From positions 31,935-95,934 of the forward strand of contig NZ_JBHMFC010000006.1 in the NCBI RefSeq assembly GCF_042427585.1: a stretch of 64,000 bases of DNA. The letters are read 5' to 3'. This DNA comes from Pseudalgibacter ostreae (GTDB lineage Bacteria > Bacteroidota > Bacteroidia > Flavobacteriales > Flavobacteriaceae). The translations under genes and the position numbers were made by a program. The notes under the pieces are model-generated. The model was not told the DNA's origin. It saw only the letters and a list, made by a program, of their open reading frames with translations, and did not search any database. Shown piece by piece: positions 17,724 to 26,677 of the stretch (within the stretch, counting starts at the first letter, position 1; every line of letters begins with the position of its first letter).

Positions 17724-18050
17724 ATGAATTGGATTTTATTGATAATAGCAGGATTGTTTGAAGTGGCGTTTGCCGCTTGTCTTGGAAAAGCAAAAGAAAG
17801 CACGGGTGTAGAGACCACGTATTGGTATATAGGTTTTTTAGTGTGTTTGGCCATAAGCATGGCGTTGCTGGTAAAAGTAACGCAGGAACTGCCTATTGGA
17901 ACGGCTTATGCCGTATGGACTGGTATTGGGGCTGTAGGTACCGTGCTTATTGGTATTTTAGTATTTAAAGAGCCTGCCGCGTTTTGGAGATTATTTTTTC
18001 TTACCACTTTAATTGTTTCCATTGTGGGGTTAAAAATAGTATCACATTAA
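17724..18050 (+). CDS. Small multidrug resistance (SMR) family exporter, SugE/Gdx-like
   Basis: A 108-residue protein with four transmembrane helices and the essential proton-coupling glutamate E13 in helix 1 (AGLFEVAFA). The helix-3 segment AYAVWTGIGAVGTV is the SMR hallmark. The sequence around E13 is closer to SugE/Gdx, which exports guanidinium, than to EmrE, but I cannot settle substrate by eye. It starts 26 bases after uvrC. I saw no guanidine riboswitch in the short gap. Confidence 0.88.
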   Translation: MNWILLIIAGLFEVAFAACLGKAKESTGVETTYWYIGFLVCLAISMALLVKVTQELPIGTAYAVWTGIGAVGTVLIGILVFKEPAAFWRLFFLTTLIVSIVGLKIVSH

Positions 18051-18135
18051 AGAAGTATCATGAATGTAAATGGAAACGAATTTGCTTTTGTAAATCTTTT
18101 AGTTTTAAGTGTGGATTTGAAATCACACTTTTAAA

Positions 18136-18813
18136 ATGAGAAATAAAAACCTTTTGTGTAGCATGTTAAAAAAATGGATGAGAAATAAAATGATGTTAAT
18201 CCTCTCTTTCTTGTTTTTTTTACCAATCGCTCTGGTAATAGTGTCCAACTATTCTATTAAAAGCAGTGCGAAAAACAAAACGTTTTTTGATGTTTCCCGT
18301 ATCAAAAAAAATAAAGTAGGACTTGTTCTTGGTACCTCAAAAAATATTGGGGATGGTAGTGTAAATTTGTATTTTCAATATAGAATTGATGCAACGGTTA
18401 TGCTTTTTAAAAAAGGGAAAATCGATTTTGTTCTTGTAAGTGGAGATAATGGAAATGAAAATTATGATGAGCCTACAGACTTTAAAGATGAATTAATAAA
18501 AAGAGGGGTTCCCAAAGATAAAATATTTTTGGATTACGCAGGGTTTAGAACTTTGGATTCTGTTGTAAGGGCCAAAGCGATATTTGGACTAGGCCATTTT
18601 ACTGTTATTTCTCAAAAATTCCATAACGAACGGGCTATTTATCTCGCTGGACATAAGGGAATTAATGCCGTCGGGTTTAATGCTCAAGATCCTCCTAATC
18701 ACTATGGAATGAAAACAACTATTAGAGAGTATTTTGCTCGAACAAAAGCTATTTTAGATGTTGTTCTGGGAGTAAGCCCTAGGTATTTAGGTGCAGAAAT
18801 TAAAATAGAGTAA
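18136..18813 (+). CDS. SanA/YdcF-like membrane protein (DUF218 family)
   Basis: The 225-residue product has one N-terminal transmembrane helix (MMLILSFLFFLPIALVIV) followed by a DUF218 domain: VGLVLGTSK at its start, FVLVSGDNG in the middle, and FTVISQKFHNERA near the end. In enterobacteria SanA and ElyC affect envelope integrity and vancomycin tolerance, so a cell-envelope role is inferred. The start is uncertain; ATGs at 18136, 18163, 18178 and 18190 are in frame. An imperfect hairpin (GTG-GATTTGAAAT-CAC core, 18107-18130) precedes it. Confidence 0.82.
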   Translation: MRNKNLLCSMLKKWMRNKMMLILSFLFFLPIALVIVSNYSIKSSAKNKTFFDVSRIKKNKVGLVLGTSKNIGDGSVNLYFQYRIDATVMLFKKGKIDFVLVSGDNGNENYDEPTDFKDELIKRGVPKDKIFLDYAGFRTLDSVVRAKAIFGLGHFTVISQKFHNERAIYLAGHKGINAVGFNAQDPPNHYGMKTTIREYFARTKAILDVVLGVSPRYLGAEIKIE

Positions 18814-18958
18814 AGTGAAAACTTGCTGCAAACGGTTTGCAGTAGGTCTTTGTAAACGAGCGATATAGATAAAGCGTTTTGTTCTCGATGCGCTTTGATA
18901 GCAAAAGAATTTTATAAATGTATTAGAATCTTAAATCATAAATAAAAACATAAAAGAA

Positions 18959-21199
18959 TTGAAAACCCAGATTAGTCTAGTAATCCTATTGGTATTTGCA
19001 TTGTGCGCTTCACAAGCACAAAACAAGGTGTTTCAAAAAAACAACCCAAAAGTAGGATTGGTTTTAAGTGGCGGCGGTGCTAAGGGCATGGCACATATTG
19101 GTGTGCTTAAAATTATAGATAGCTTAGGGGTTCATGTCGATTATGTGGCAGGTACTAGTATGGGCTCTATGGTCGGGTCTTTGTATGCCTCTGGCTATTC
19201 TGGAAAACAAATAGATTCTATTTTTAATGCCTTGCGATTTGATGATATCATTAACGATAACCTGCCCCGGGAGTCTAAAACATTTCGCGAGCGGGAAAGT
19301 TCTGAAAAATATGCCATAACCCTGCCTTTTGATGGGTTTAAGCTAAAATTTCCTTCAGCGTGGTCTAGAGGGCAGAATGTCTATAATTTATTATCCAAGC
19401 TTGTGATGAACGTGAGCAATGTTGATGATTTTAGTAAGTTGCCAATTCCTTTTTTTTGCATGGCAACTGATATAGAAACCGGTAAGGCTATTGTGCTGGA
19501 TCGGGGTAATTTAGCACAAACCGTTATGGCTAGTAGTGCATTGCCTTCGCTTTTTCAGCCTGTTATTATTAACAATCGGGTGTTGATCGATGGGGGTGTG
19601 GCTAATAATTATCCTATAGATGAACTAAGAGCGAAGGGTATGGATATTATTATAGGTGTAGATGTTCAGGACAGTTTGGCAACAAGACAAGAGTTGGTTT
19701 CTGCGCCAGAGATTTTACTTCAAATCAATAACTATAGGACCATTAAGGATATGATCATCAAATCTAAAAAAACGGATGTTTATATTAAGCCTAATATTAA
19801 AGATTTTAGTGTTATTTCTTTTGATGCTCGAGAGAAAATTATAAAAGTAGGTGAAAAAGCAGCATTAGAAAATTTAGATGCATTGCAGGATATTGCTTCA
19901 AAGCAATTGAAAAAGGTAAAACGGCATAAATTAGAGAAACTTCCAGACAGTATAGGCATAAATAATATTGATATAAAAGGGTTGAGTAATTTTACGAGGT
20001 CTTATGTTTTAGGGAAATTAAAACTAAAATCAAACTCCAAGGTCAGTTATGATAATTTTAATAAAGGGATTAATAATTTAATAGCTACGAATAATTTTGA
20101 TAGCTTTTTATATGAGTTAGAGCCTTCTGGGGCAGGAAGAACAGGTTACAATTTAAAAACGGAACTGGTAGAAAGCAGTAAAACGATGTTTGTTAAGTCA
20201 AGTATTCATTACGATGATCTGTACAAAAGTTCATTGCTTCTTAATTTTACAAAAAAACAAGTGTTTGCAAAAAATGATATCGCATCATTTGATCTTGTGT
20301 TAGGAGATAATGTGCGATATAACTTTGAATATTATATAGATAAAGGATTTTATTGGAGTGTGGGGTTGCGCTCAAGATATGATGACTTTAATAAAAACGT
20401 AGCGGCCCAAGCAATACTTACTCCAGAGGAGATGGGACAAATAAATGTCGATAAATTAGAACTGAGAGTTAATGATTTTACAAATCAAATTTTTCTGCAA
20501 ACCCTGTTCAGGAAGGATTTACCATTAACGATAGGTGCCGAGCATAAACGATTAAAAATGACCTCGCAGACCATTTCCCAGAACAACAATGCTACTATAT
20601 TTGAAAAAAGCGATTACTTAAGTTTATTTGGGACACTGTTATTTGATACATACGACAATAAGTACTTCCCTAAGAAGGGTTTTTTGTTTGATGGCGATTT
20701 TCATATGTATTTGTATTCGTCTGATTTTAATAAAAACTTCCTAAATTTTTCTATCGCTAAAACGACTATAGGTTATTCATTTGGTTTCATGAAACGGTTT
20801 TCTTTTAATATCGAACAGCAAGCAGGTTTAAGAATTGGAGAAGATTCAAACCCTTACCTTAACTTTGGGCTTGGAGGGTATGGTAATCATTTTATAAATA
20901 ATTATGTGCCTTTTTATGGACATGATTTTATTTCGATTTCTGGTGATAGTTTTATAAAAGGAACCTTTACACTCGATGCTGAGATTTTTAGAAAACATCA
21001 TGTTAATATCGCCGCCAATTATGCCAATGTAGGGGATGATATTTTTACCACAACCGATTGGTTTCTAAACCCAAATTACTCTGGCTTTGCCGTGGGCTAT
21101 GGCATCGAAACTTTCTTTGGCCCTTTAGAGGCTAAATATACATGGTCTCCCGATACGAATAAAGGGATTTGGTTTTTTAATGTAGGCTTTTGGTTTTAA
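18959..21199 (+). CDS. Patatin-like phospholipase with POTRA and outer-membrane barrel (PlpD-like, type Vd)
   Basis: The start is a TTG at 18959: it opens a normal signal peptide (cleavage after SQAQ), there is an in-frame stop at 18932 and no ATG between. The patatin domain has oxyanion loop GGGAKG (38-43), nucleophile S67 in GTSMG and the catalytic Asp D211 in IDGGVANNYP. A POTRA-like segment follows (near residue 335, INNIDIKGLSNF), then a ~330-residue beta-barrel ending in aromatic residues (FNVGFWF). The arrangement matches PlpD-type autotransported lipases (type Vd), acting at the cell surface on phospholipids. Length 746 is typical of the class. Confidence 0.92.
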   Translation: MKTQISLVILLVFALCASQAQNKVFQKNNPKVGLVLSGGGAKGMAHIGVLKIIDSLGVHVDYVAGTSMGSMVGSLYASGYSGKQIDSIFNALRFDDIINDNLPRESKTFRERESSEKYAITLPFDGFKLKFPSAWSRGQNVYNLLSKLVMNVSNVDDFSKLPIPFFCMATDIETGKAIVLDRGNLAQTVMASSALPSLFQPVIINNRVLIDGGVANNYPIDELRAKGMDIIIGVDVQDSLATRQELVSAPEILLQINNYRTIKDMIIKSKKTDVYIKPNIKDFSVISFDAREKIIKVGEKAALENLDALQDIASKQLKKVKRHKLEKLPDSIGINNIDIKGLSNFTRSYVLGKLKLKSNSKVSYDNFNKGINNLIATNNFDSFLYELEPSGAGRTGYNLKTELVESSKTMFVKSSIHYDDLYKSSLLLNFTKKQVFAKNDIASFDLVLGDNVRYNFEYYIDKGFYWSVGLRSRYDDFNKNVAAQAILTPEEMGQINVDKLELRVNDFTNQIFLQTLFRKDLPLTIGAEHKRLKMTSQTISQNNNATIFEKSDYLSLFGTLLFDTYDNKYFPKKGFLFDGDFHMYLYSSDFNKNFLNFSIAKTTIGYSFGFMKRFSFNIEQQAGLRIGEDSNPYLNFGLGGYGNHFINNYVPFYGHDFISISGDSFIKGTFTLDAEIFRKHHVNIAANYANVGDDIFTTTDWFLNPNYSGFAVGYGIETFFGPLEAKYTWSPDTNKGIWFFNVGFWF

Positions 21200-21376
21200 G
21201 TCTATATTTTAAGAAGCTATCAGACAATCTTGTGGATTTTAAATTTAAGACAAAAGATTAAAACGCCCATAATGATAAAGACTTCAGTAATTTTTTTATT
21301 TTTGGAACAGTAATTGTATTTTCTAAAGAGAGAACAATAAAATGTCAAAAAATAAGTTCCATTACAATTATACGAA

Positions 21377-22165
21377 ATGATGAGAAAAATATTCCTTATA
21401 TCCCTTGCAATTTTAAGCCTTCAAACATCTTTTGCGCAAAAAGAGTCTTCGTTTGATACTGGCGAATGGTTTAAGTTTAAAATGAGTTATAGTGGCTTTT
21501 TAACCGCTGGTACCGCAACCCTTAGCGTAAAAGACGCCAATTTAAATGGACGGGACGTATACCATGTTGTTGGCAATGGTTGGACGTCGGGTATGATAAA
21601 GTGGTTTTTTAAAGTGAAAGATAGGTATGAGAGTTATTTTGATAAAGAAACCATATTGCCTTATAAATTTGTTAGAAATATTAATGAAGGTGGCCATACC
21701 AAAGACATAGAGATTAATTTCGATCAAGTAAACAATAAGGCCTACGTGAACGATAAAAAAAACAAGACTAAAACCACCATTGATACAAAGCCCAATATTC
21801 AAGACATGGTGTCTACTTTTTATTATCTGAGAAATAATCTTGATATTAAAAATCTGAAAAATGGAGACGAGATTGAAGTCGATATGTTTTTTGATGATGA
21901 GAATTATGGTTTTAAATTAAAATATTTAGGAGAAGAAGTTATAGATACGGGCTTTGGGAAGGTGGAAACCTTGGTGTTTAGGCCTTATGTTATGGCTGGA
22001 AGGGTTTTTAAGGAAGAGGAGAGCTTAACGCTTTGGGTGTCGAAAGATAAAAACAAACTGCCCTTACGTATTAAAGCGGATTTAGCTGTTGGATCCTTGC
22101 GCGCAGACTTAGATGCTTTTAAAGGATTAAAACATCCCTTTAAAGTTATTGTAAACGCTAAGTAA
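21377..22165 (+). CDS. Exported DUF3108 protein
   Basis: The 262-residue product has a signal peptide (cleavage after TSFAQ) and the DUF3108 pattern: GEWFKFKMSYSGFLTAGTATL at the start, DKETILPYKFVRNINEGG in the middle and a final strand ending in KVIVNAK. The predicted structure is an all-beta periplasmic or outer-membrane-associated protein of unknown function. It precedes the decayed tryptophan dioxygenase gene and the M23 peptidase. Confidence 0.88.
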   Translation: MMRKIFLISLAILSLQTSFAQKESSFDTGEWFKFKMSYSGFLTAGTATLSVKDANLNGRDVYHVVGNGWTSGMIKWFFKVKDRYESYFDKETILPYKFVRNINEGGHTKDIEINFDQVNNKAYVNDKKNKTKTTIDTKPNIQDMVSTFYYLRNNLDIKNLKNGDEIEVDMFFDDENYGFKLKYLGEEVIDTGFGKVETLVFRPYVMAGRVFKEEESLTLWVSKDKNKLPLRIKADLAVGSLRADLDAFKGLKHPFKVIVNAK

Positions 22166-22250
22166 ATGGGCGTTGGCGTCGTCGTGAAGTAAGCTCGCCA
22201 GAAAACGGAATAGCGCAATCAAATGATTTGAGTTTATTTGATTTTTTTTA

Positions 22251-22400
22251 ATGAAATATGGTGTGTTTAAACAGATGCAGAGCTTAATCTTAAAGTATGG
22301 TGCCACCCCTTTGGTTGTTGAAAGGATATTTGATTTTGAGGTGCGTAGCTTTGCTCTGAAAAAAGGAATCATAGAGGGTTTTGAAAAAGCATATAGATAA
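22251..22400 (+). CDS. Possible small protein of 49 residues
   Basis: An ATG-started frame of 49 codons, with mixed charged and hydrophobic residues (ILKYGATPLVVERIFDFEV) and a basic end (EGFEKAYR), lies where part of the tryptophan dioxygenase gene would be expected. It has protein-like composition and is followed by a hairpin at 22420-22451, but I recognise no family and it may be chance. Confidence 0.35.
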   Translation: MKYGVFKQMQSLILKYGATPLVVERIFDFEVRSFALKKGIIEGFEKAYR

Positions 22401-22419
22401 GCTGCATAAAAAGCTTGTA

Positions 22420-22454
22420 AAACTGTTAAAAAACAGATACATTAACAGTTTTTG
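22420..22454 (+). terminator. Terminator-like hairpin after the small frame
   Basis: AAACTGTTA (22420-22428) pairs perfectly with TAACAGTTT (22443-22451); the loop is 14 bases and the right arm ends in TTTTTG. It is weak as a terminator because the stem is AT-rich. Confidence 0.4.
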
Positions 22455-22597
22455 AATAGAGAAACAAAGACGAATTCATTAAGTTTGCAAAATTTCATGA
22501 TACATGCAATTGGTGGGCTGTTTTTGAGACATTCTCCAAAAGCAAACAAAAAACAAACAGTAGGTTGATGCCATGCACTTTTATGATCTTACCGTAA

Positions 22598-22771
22598 CTT
22601 AACAAGGTTGAGGTATATTGTAAAATGGCAAGTCATTATTTAAAAACAGGTAGTAAAACTGCCGAAGCAACAGAAGGAAGTGAATGGGTAAAATACATGC
22701 ATCCAAAATATCAAAAGAGAATATTTTTTCCAGATTTACGGATAAAGAAGGAATTAAGGGAATGGGAATAA
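22598..22771 (+). pseudogene. C-terminal remnant of tryptophan 2,3-dioxygenase
   Basis: A frame from 22598 (in-frame stop at 22595) to the TAA at 22769 encodes about 57 residues. Its end reads HYLKTGSKTAEATEGSEW followed by KYMHPKYQKRIFFPDL, the conserved C-terminal signature of flavobacterial tryptophan 2,3-dioxygenases, where ATGGSEW and FFPELW are usual. Roughly the first 250 residues, including the heme-binding part, are absent: only about 430 bases separate it from the DUF3108 gene, against the ~930 needed. The stop overlaps the M23 gene start at 22762 by ten bases, which suggests the intact gene was once coupled to it. This organism may lack this route of tryptophan breakdown unless another copy exists. 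Confidence 0.75.
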
Positions 22772-24057
22772 AAGGATTAGTCTGTTTGTTATTAGCTATT
22801 GGTTTTGTAGCCTGCAAAGATACCTCAGAGGATTCAGACTTAGAAGGCGAGTTAGCGGTAGTGGAAGCTGCCGAACCAGAACTTTATGAATTTGGTTTTA
22901 ATTTAAACGATTTTATAGTTAAAAGGGATACCGTAAAAAGTGGTGATAGTTTTGGTGCTATTTTAGAACGGAATAAAATAGGGTATCCGAAAATATTTCA
23001 TATTAGTGAAAAGGCTAAGGACACCTTCGATATTAGACGTTTGCAAATAGGGAAGCCTTATACCCTTTTATGTGCTAAAGATTCTTTGGAAACACCTAAA
23101 TGTTTTATTTATCAACCCAACTTGATAGAATATGTCGTTATTAATTTTGAAGACTCTATTCATGCCTATACCAGTACAAAGCCTATTAAATACGTTGAGA
23201 ATACCGTTACAGGCTTTATTAATAGCAGTATTTCTGAAACGTTGCAAGAGCAAGGCGTAAGTCCTGTTTTGACCAATAAGTTAGCAGATGAAATTTTTGC
23301 ATGGACGATTGATTTTAGAAGACTTCAAAAAGGAGATAGTTTTAAGGTTATTTACACCGATAAATTTATAGACGACACCATCTATGCCGGAATCCATAGG
23401 GTTAAAGCGGCGTTGTTTAATCATAAAAACGAAGATTTTTATGCTTTCAGGTTTGAAACCGATACGGTTAAAGGGGTTTATGATTATTTTGATGAAAAAG
23501 CAAAAAACCTAAGAAGAGCTTTCTTAAAAGCACCTGTTCAGTTTAGTAGAATATCCTCTCGATATAATTTAAATAGAAGAATTGCCTATTATGGTTTTGC
23601 TCTACGCCCTCATAAAGGTACTGATTTTGCTGCAAGCGTAGGGACTCCTATTTTAGCTACAGCAAATGGAACGGTTACAGAATCTCGGTATAAAGGAGGT
23701 AATGGAAATTATGTGAAAATAAGGCACAATTCTACTTATGAGACCCAGTACCTGCATATGCAGAAACGTAAAGTTAAAGTTGGTGATCATGTTAAACAAG
23801 GTGATGTTATAGGATGGGTTGGAATGACTGGAAATACTGGAGGTCCGCACGTATGCTACCGTTTTTGGAAAAATGGAAAACAGGTCGACCCTTTTAAAGA
23901 GAAATTACCACAATCGGAACCTATAAGTGATGCTTTAAAATCTAAGTACTTAGAGTTTATACCTCCAATAAAGAAACAGTTGGATGGCATTCCTTATAAA
24001 AAACAAATAGCTAACGAAGGGAATTCAAATAAAAACTTAATATCAAAGACTAACTAA
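22762..24057 (+). CDS. M23-family peptidoglycan metallopeptidase, lipoprotein
   Basis: I chose the ATG at 22762, preceded by AAGGGA, because it opens a lipoprotein signal (MGIKGLVCLLLAIGFVAC); an upstream in-frame ATG at 22684 would bury it. The 431-residue product has a beta-rich N-terminal part and a C-terminal LytM domain with zinc ligands H284 and D288 (PHKGTD), catalytic His H332 (YLHMQK), then H363-V364-C365 (GGPHVCYRFW). The usual motif there is HxH, so Cys replaces the third zinc ligand. It should cleave cross-link peptides of the cell wall or activate other hydrolases. It abuts pgi (TAA then ATG). Confidence 0.92.
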   Translation: MGIKGLVCLLLAIGFVACKDTSEDSDLEGELAVVEAAEPELYEFGFNLNDFIVKRDTVKSGDSFGAILERNKIGYPKIFHISEKAKDTFDIRRLQIGKPYTLLCAKDSLETPKCFIYQPNLIEYVVINFEDSIHAYTSTKPIKYVENTVTGFINSSISETLQEQGVSPVLTNKLADEIFAWTIDFRRLQKGDSFKVIYTDKFIDDTIYAGIHRVKAALFNHKNEDFYAFRFETDTVKGVYDYFDEKAKNLRRAFLKAPVQFSRISSRYNLNRRIAYYGFALRPHKGTDFAASVGTPILATANGTVTESRYKGGNGNYVKIRHNSTYETQYLHMQKRKVKVGDHVKQGDVIGWVGMTGNTGGPHVCYRFWKNGKQVDPFKEKLPQSEPISDALKSKYLEFIPPIKKQLDGIPYKKQIANEGNSNKNLISKTN

Positions 24058-25677
24058 ATGGCATTACCAACCAAGAATCCAACAGAAACAAAGGCGTGGA
24101 AACAACTTCAAAAGCATTTTGAAGCTGTGAAAGACGTTCACATGAAAGATTTGTTTGCTCAAGATAAGAACAGAGCAAATAAAATGACTATTAAATGGGA
24201 AGATTTTTATTTAGATTTTTCTAAAAATAGAATTACGGACGAGACTTTAAAACATCTTTTGCAGTTGGCTGAAGAGGTTGGGCTAAAAGATGCCATAAAG
24301 AGTCAGTTTTCCGGAGAAATTATAAATGAAACAGAGGGAAGAGCGGTTTTACATACGGCTTTACGTGCCCCAAAAAGCTCAAAATTTATAGTAGATGGTG
24401 AAAACGTGATGCCTGAAGTGTATGCCGTTAAACAAAAAATAGAATCGTTTACTAATGAAGTCTTAAAGGGGAAAAGAAAAGGTTTTACAGGAAAGGCTTT
24501 TACAGATGTAGTAAATATTGGTATTGGAGGTTCTGATCTTGGGCCAGCTATGGTCGTGGAGGCTTTGCAGTTTTACAAAAACGACTTGACCACGCATTTT
24601 GTAAGCAATGTAGATGGAGACCATGTTAATGAAGTTATAAAAAAACTAAATCCAGAAACAACACTTTTTGTCATCGTTTCTAAAACCTTTACCACTCAAG
24701 AAACCTTATCTAATGCCAATACGCTAAAAGAGTGGTTTTTGAAATCGGCTAATGAAGATGCGATTGCAAAGCATTTTGTGGCGGTTTCTACTAATATTGA
24801 AAGCGTTAAAAATTTCGGCATTGATGAAAATAATGTTTTCCCTATGTGGGACTGGGTTGGCGGTAGGTTTTCACTTTGGAGTGCAGTAGGATTAACGATT
24901 AGTTTAGCCGTTGGTTATTCTAATTTTGATAGCCTATTGAAAGGCGCGAACAAAATGGATAATCATTTTGAAAACGAAGACTTTGATAGCAATATTCCTG
25001 TTATTCTTGCATTGATAAGTGTTTGGTACAATAATTTCTTTCATGCTGAAAGCGAAGCCATCATTCCATATTCTCAATACTTAAATCAATTTGCCACGTA
25101 TTTGCAACAAGGTATAATGGAAAGTAATGGTAAAAGTGTTGACAGAAAAGGAAATCCGATAGATTATCAAACAGGAACAATTATTTGGGGAGAACCAGGA
25201 ACCAATTCACAGCATGCTTTTTTTCAGTTAATACACCAAGGGACTAAGTTGATACCAGCAGATTTTATAGGATTTGTAAACGCTTTACATGGTAATCAAG
25301 ACCATCAAGATAAATTGATTTCAAATTTTTTAGCGCAAACGGAAGCCTTATTAAATGGAAAGACAGAGACAGAAGTTGTTAAAGAGAATACCGCTCCTAA
25401 TATCGTTCCGTTTAAGGTGTTTAAAGGGAATAAGCCCACAAATACATTATTTATCAACACGCTATCTCCAGAAAGCCTAGGGAAACTTATCGCGATGTAT
25501 GAGCATAAAATATTTGTACAGGGGATTATCTGGAACATTTTCAGTTACGATCAGTTTGGAGTAGAGCTGGGCAAGCAATTGGCTAGTAAAATTTTAAAGG
25601 AGTTTAGTGGTACGGTTAATAATGCCCACGATTCGTCTACAAGCAATCTTCTAAATCATTATAAAAATTTATCATAA
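24058..25677 (+). CDS. pgi: Glucose-6-phosphate isomerase
   Basis: Interconverts glucose-6-phosphate and fructose-6-phosphate in glycolysis and gluconeogenesis. The 539-residue product has the sugar-phosphate loop (NIGIGGSDLGPAM), the family signature around WDWVGGRFSLWSAVG, and the late GVELGKQLA motif with its catalytic lysine. Length is normal for the long bacterial/eukaryotic PGI type. It starts directly after the M23 gene stop and is followed 15 bases later by a small membrane protein gene. Confidence 0.97.
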   Translation: MALPTKNPTETKAWKQLQKHFEAVKDVHMKDLFAQDKNRANKMTIKWEDFYLDFSKNRITDETLKHLLQLAEEVGLKDAIKSQFSGEIINETEGRAVLHTALRAPKSSKFIVDGENVMPEVYAVKQKIESFTNEVLKGKRKGFTGKAFTDVVNIGIGGSDLGPAMVVEALQFYKNDLTTHFVSNVDGDHVNEVIKKLNPETTLFVIVSKTFTTQETLSNANTLKEWFLKSANEDAIAKHFVAVSTNIESVKNFGIDENNVFPMWDWVGGRFSLWSAVGLTISLAVGYSNFDSLLKGANKMDNHFENEDFDSNIPVILALISVWYNNFFHAESEAIIPYSQYLNQFATYLQQGIMESNGKSVDRKGNPIDYQTGTIIWGEPGTNSQHAFFQLIHQGTKLIPADFIGFVNALHGNQDHQDKLISNFLAQTEALLNGKTETEVVKENTAPNIVPFKVFKGNKPTNTLFINTLSPESLGKLIAMYEHKIFVQGIIWNIFSYDQFGVELGKQLASKILKEFSGTVNNAHDSSTSNLLNHYKNLS

Positions 25678-25692
25678 AAAAATATTAGCATT

Positions 25693-26133
25693 ATGTATAA
25701 CACAGTAAAATTACTTCATTCGTATTGGGCCTATTTAGTGCTTATCATTTTAATTATTGCAGTTGTAAATGCCTTAATTAAATCTTTTGGAAAAAAAGAA
25801 TATGATGCCAAAGACTTTAGGATTTCTCTATTTACTTTAATAGTATCTCATATTCAACTATTAATAGGCTTGGTACTTTATTTTGTGTCGCCAAGATTGC
25901 AGGCATTTAGTGAATTAGGGATGGGTGGCGTGATGAAGGACTCCGTTTACAGACTGTATTTAGTAGAGCATCCTTTAATTAATATTATCGCTGTAGCGCT
26001 TATTACTATAGGGTATTCAAAACACAAAAAGAAACTGACTTCTACAAAAAAACTGAAGAACATCGCCGTATTTTATACGCTTGGACTGATTTTGGTTTTG
26101 TCGCGAATTCCTTGGAGTGCTTGGTTGGCTTAA
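25693..26133 (+). CDS. Four-helix membrane protein, cytochrome b-like
   Basis: The 146-residue product has four hydrophobic helices with histidines near or in the membrane (LLHSYW, SHIQLL, VEHPL), a pattern that could bind heme. Database entries for similar flavobacterial proteins are often labelled cytochrome B, but I do not know experimental support. It lies 15 bases downstream of pgi in the same direction. Confidence 0.7.
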   Translation: MYNTVKLLHSYWAYLVLIILIIAVVNALIKSFGKKEYDAKDFRISLFTLIVSHIQLLIGLVLYFVSPRLQAFSELGMGGVMKDSVYRLYLVEHPLINIIAVALITIGYSKHKKKLTSTKKLKNIAVFYTLGLILVLSRIPWSAWLA

Positions 26134-26143
26134 AGTACAATTG

Positions 26144-26575
26144 TTAGTAGTTGCTAATAAAAAGACTGTTCCCCGTTTTTTCAACACGATAGTTTTTTAA
26201 GGAACATCTTAAGCCACTACTGTTGTTTAAAAGTTGCCCAGTTACAAAGCTATAGGTGTTATCATCGCAGCCACAAGTGCCTTGTAAACCGTTTGCAGAA
26301 AGAGCAGAACAGGCGCTCGGGATATGGTTGGGGTCGCTAGCATCCCAGGCCGTATAGCCCGATCCTGTATTGGCAATTATAATACCTGCATTGCCTTCAT
26401 TGGAAATACGTATGGAGTTGCCTGGAGATTGTAAATTCCCAAATTCAGGAAGGTTTAAATTAATGCGAAGACCAACTCCCACATTTAAAAGAAATTTACA
26501 GTTTTCATCCTCATCGTTGCTTTTGCTGCACGATAAACAAAGGGAAAGACATAGTAAAGATAATAGAGTCCTCAT
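26144..26575 (-). CDS. Lipoprotein with Rieske-like fold but no cluster ligands
   Basis: The 143-residue product has a lipobox (LCLSCS) and a segment (YTAWDASDPNHIPSACSAL then CGCDDNTYSFVTGQ) that follows the layout of Rieske ferredoxin domains, in which CxH and CxxH bind a 2Fe-2S cluster. The two histidines are missing (CS and CGCDDN instead), so a normal Rieske cluster is not expected. The cysteines could form disulfides after export. Function unknown. Confidence 0.65.
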   Translation of the reverse strand: MRTLLSLLCLSLCLSCSKSNDEDENCKFLLNVGVGLRINLNLPEFGNLQSPGNSIRISNEGNAGIIIANTGSGYTAWDASDPNHIPSACSALSANGLQGTCGCDDNTYSFVTGQLLNNSSGLRCSLKNYRVEKTGNSLFISNY

Positions 26576-26632
26576 GTTTTATAATTTAAAGTTGAAATTT
26601 AAGACAAAAATGAAATTGAATTAAATATTTTG

Positions 26633-26640
26633 TATATTTG
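26633..26640 (+). promoter_or_regulatory. Candidate -7 box for greA
   Basis: TATATTTG fits the Bacteroidota -7 element TAnnTTTG. The nearest upstream TTG (26616-26618) is only 14 bases away, so the -33 element is imperfect. Transcription from here would give a ~145-base leader containing two hairpins before greA. Confidence 0.45.
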
Positions 26641-26647
26641 ACATGTT

Positions 26648-26669
26648 ATCTCGTGTAAACGAGATTTTT
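26648..26669 (+). terminator. Hairpin with T run at the start of the greA leader
   Basis: ATCTCGT (26648-26654) pairs with ACGAGAT (26659-26665) around GTAA and is followed by a TTTT run. It looks like a small intrinsic terminator, yet it lies just downstream of the candidate greA -7 box, so it could act as an attenuator. Confidence 0.55.
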
Positions 26670-26677
26670 GTGTTACA

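Noticed and set aside
26370..26624. 84-codon plus-strand frame antisense to the Rieske-like lipoprotein
   Set aside because: Lies on the reverse of a protein with a clear lipobox; no recognisable features.
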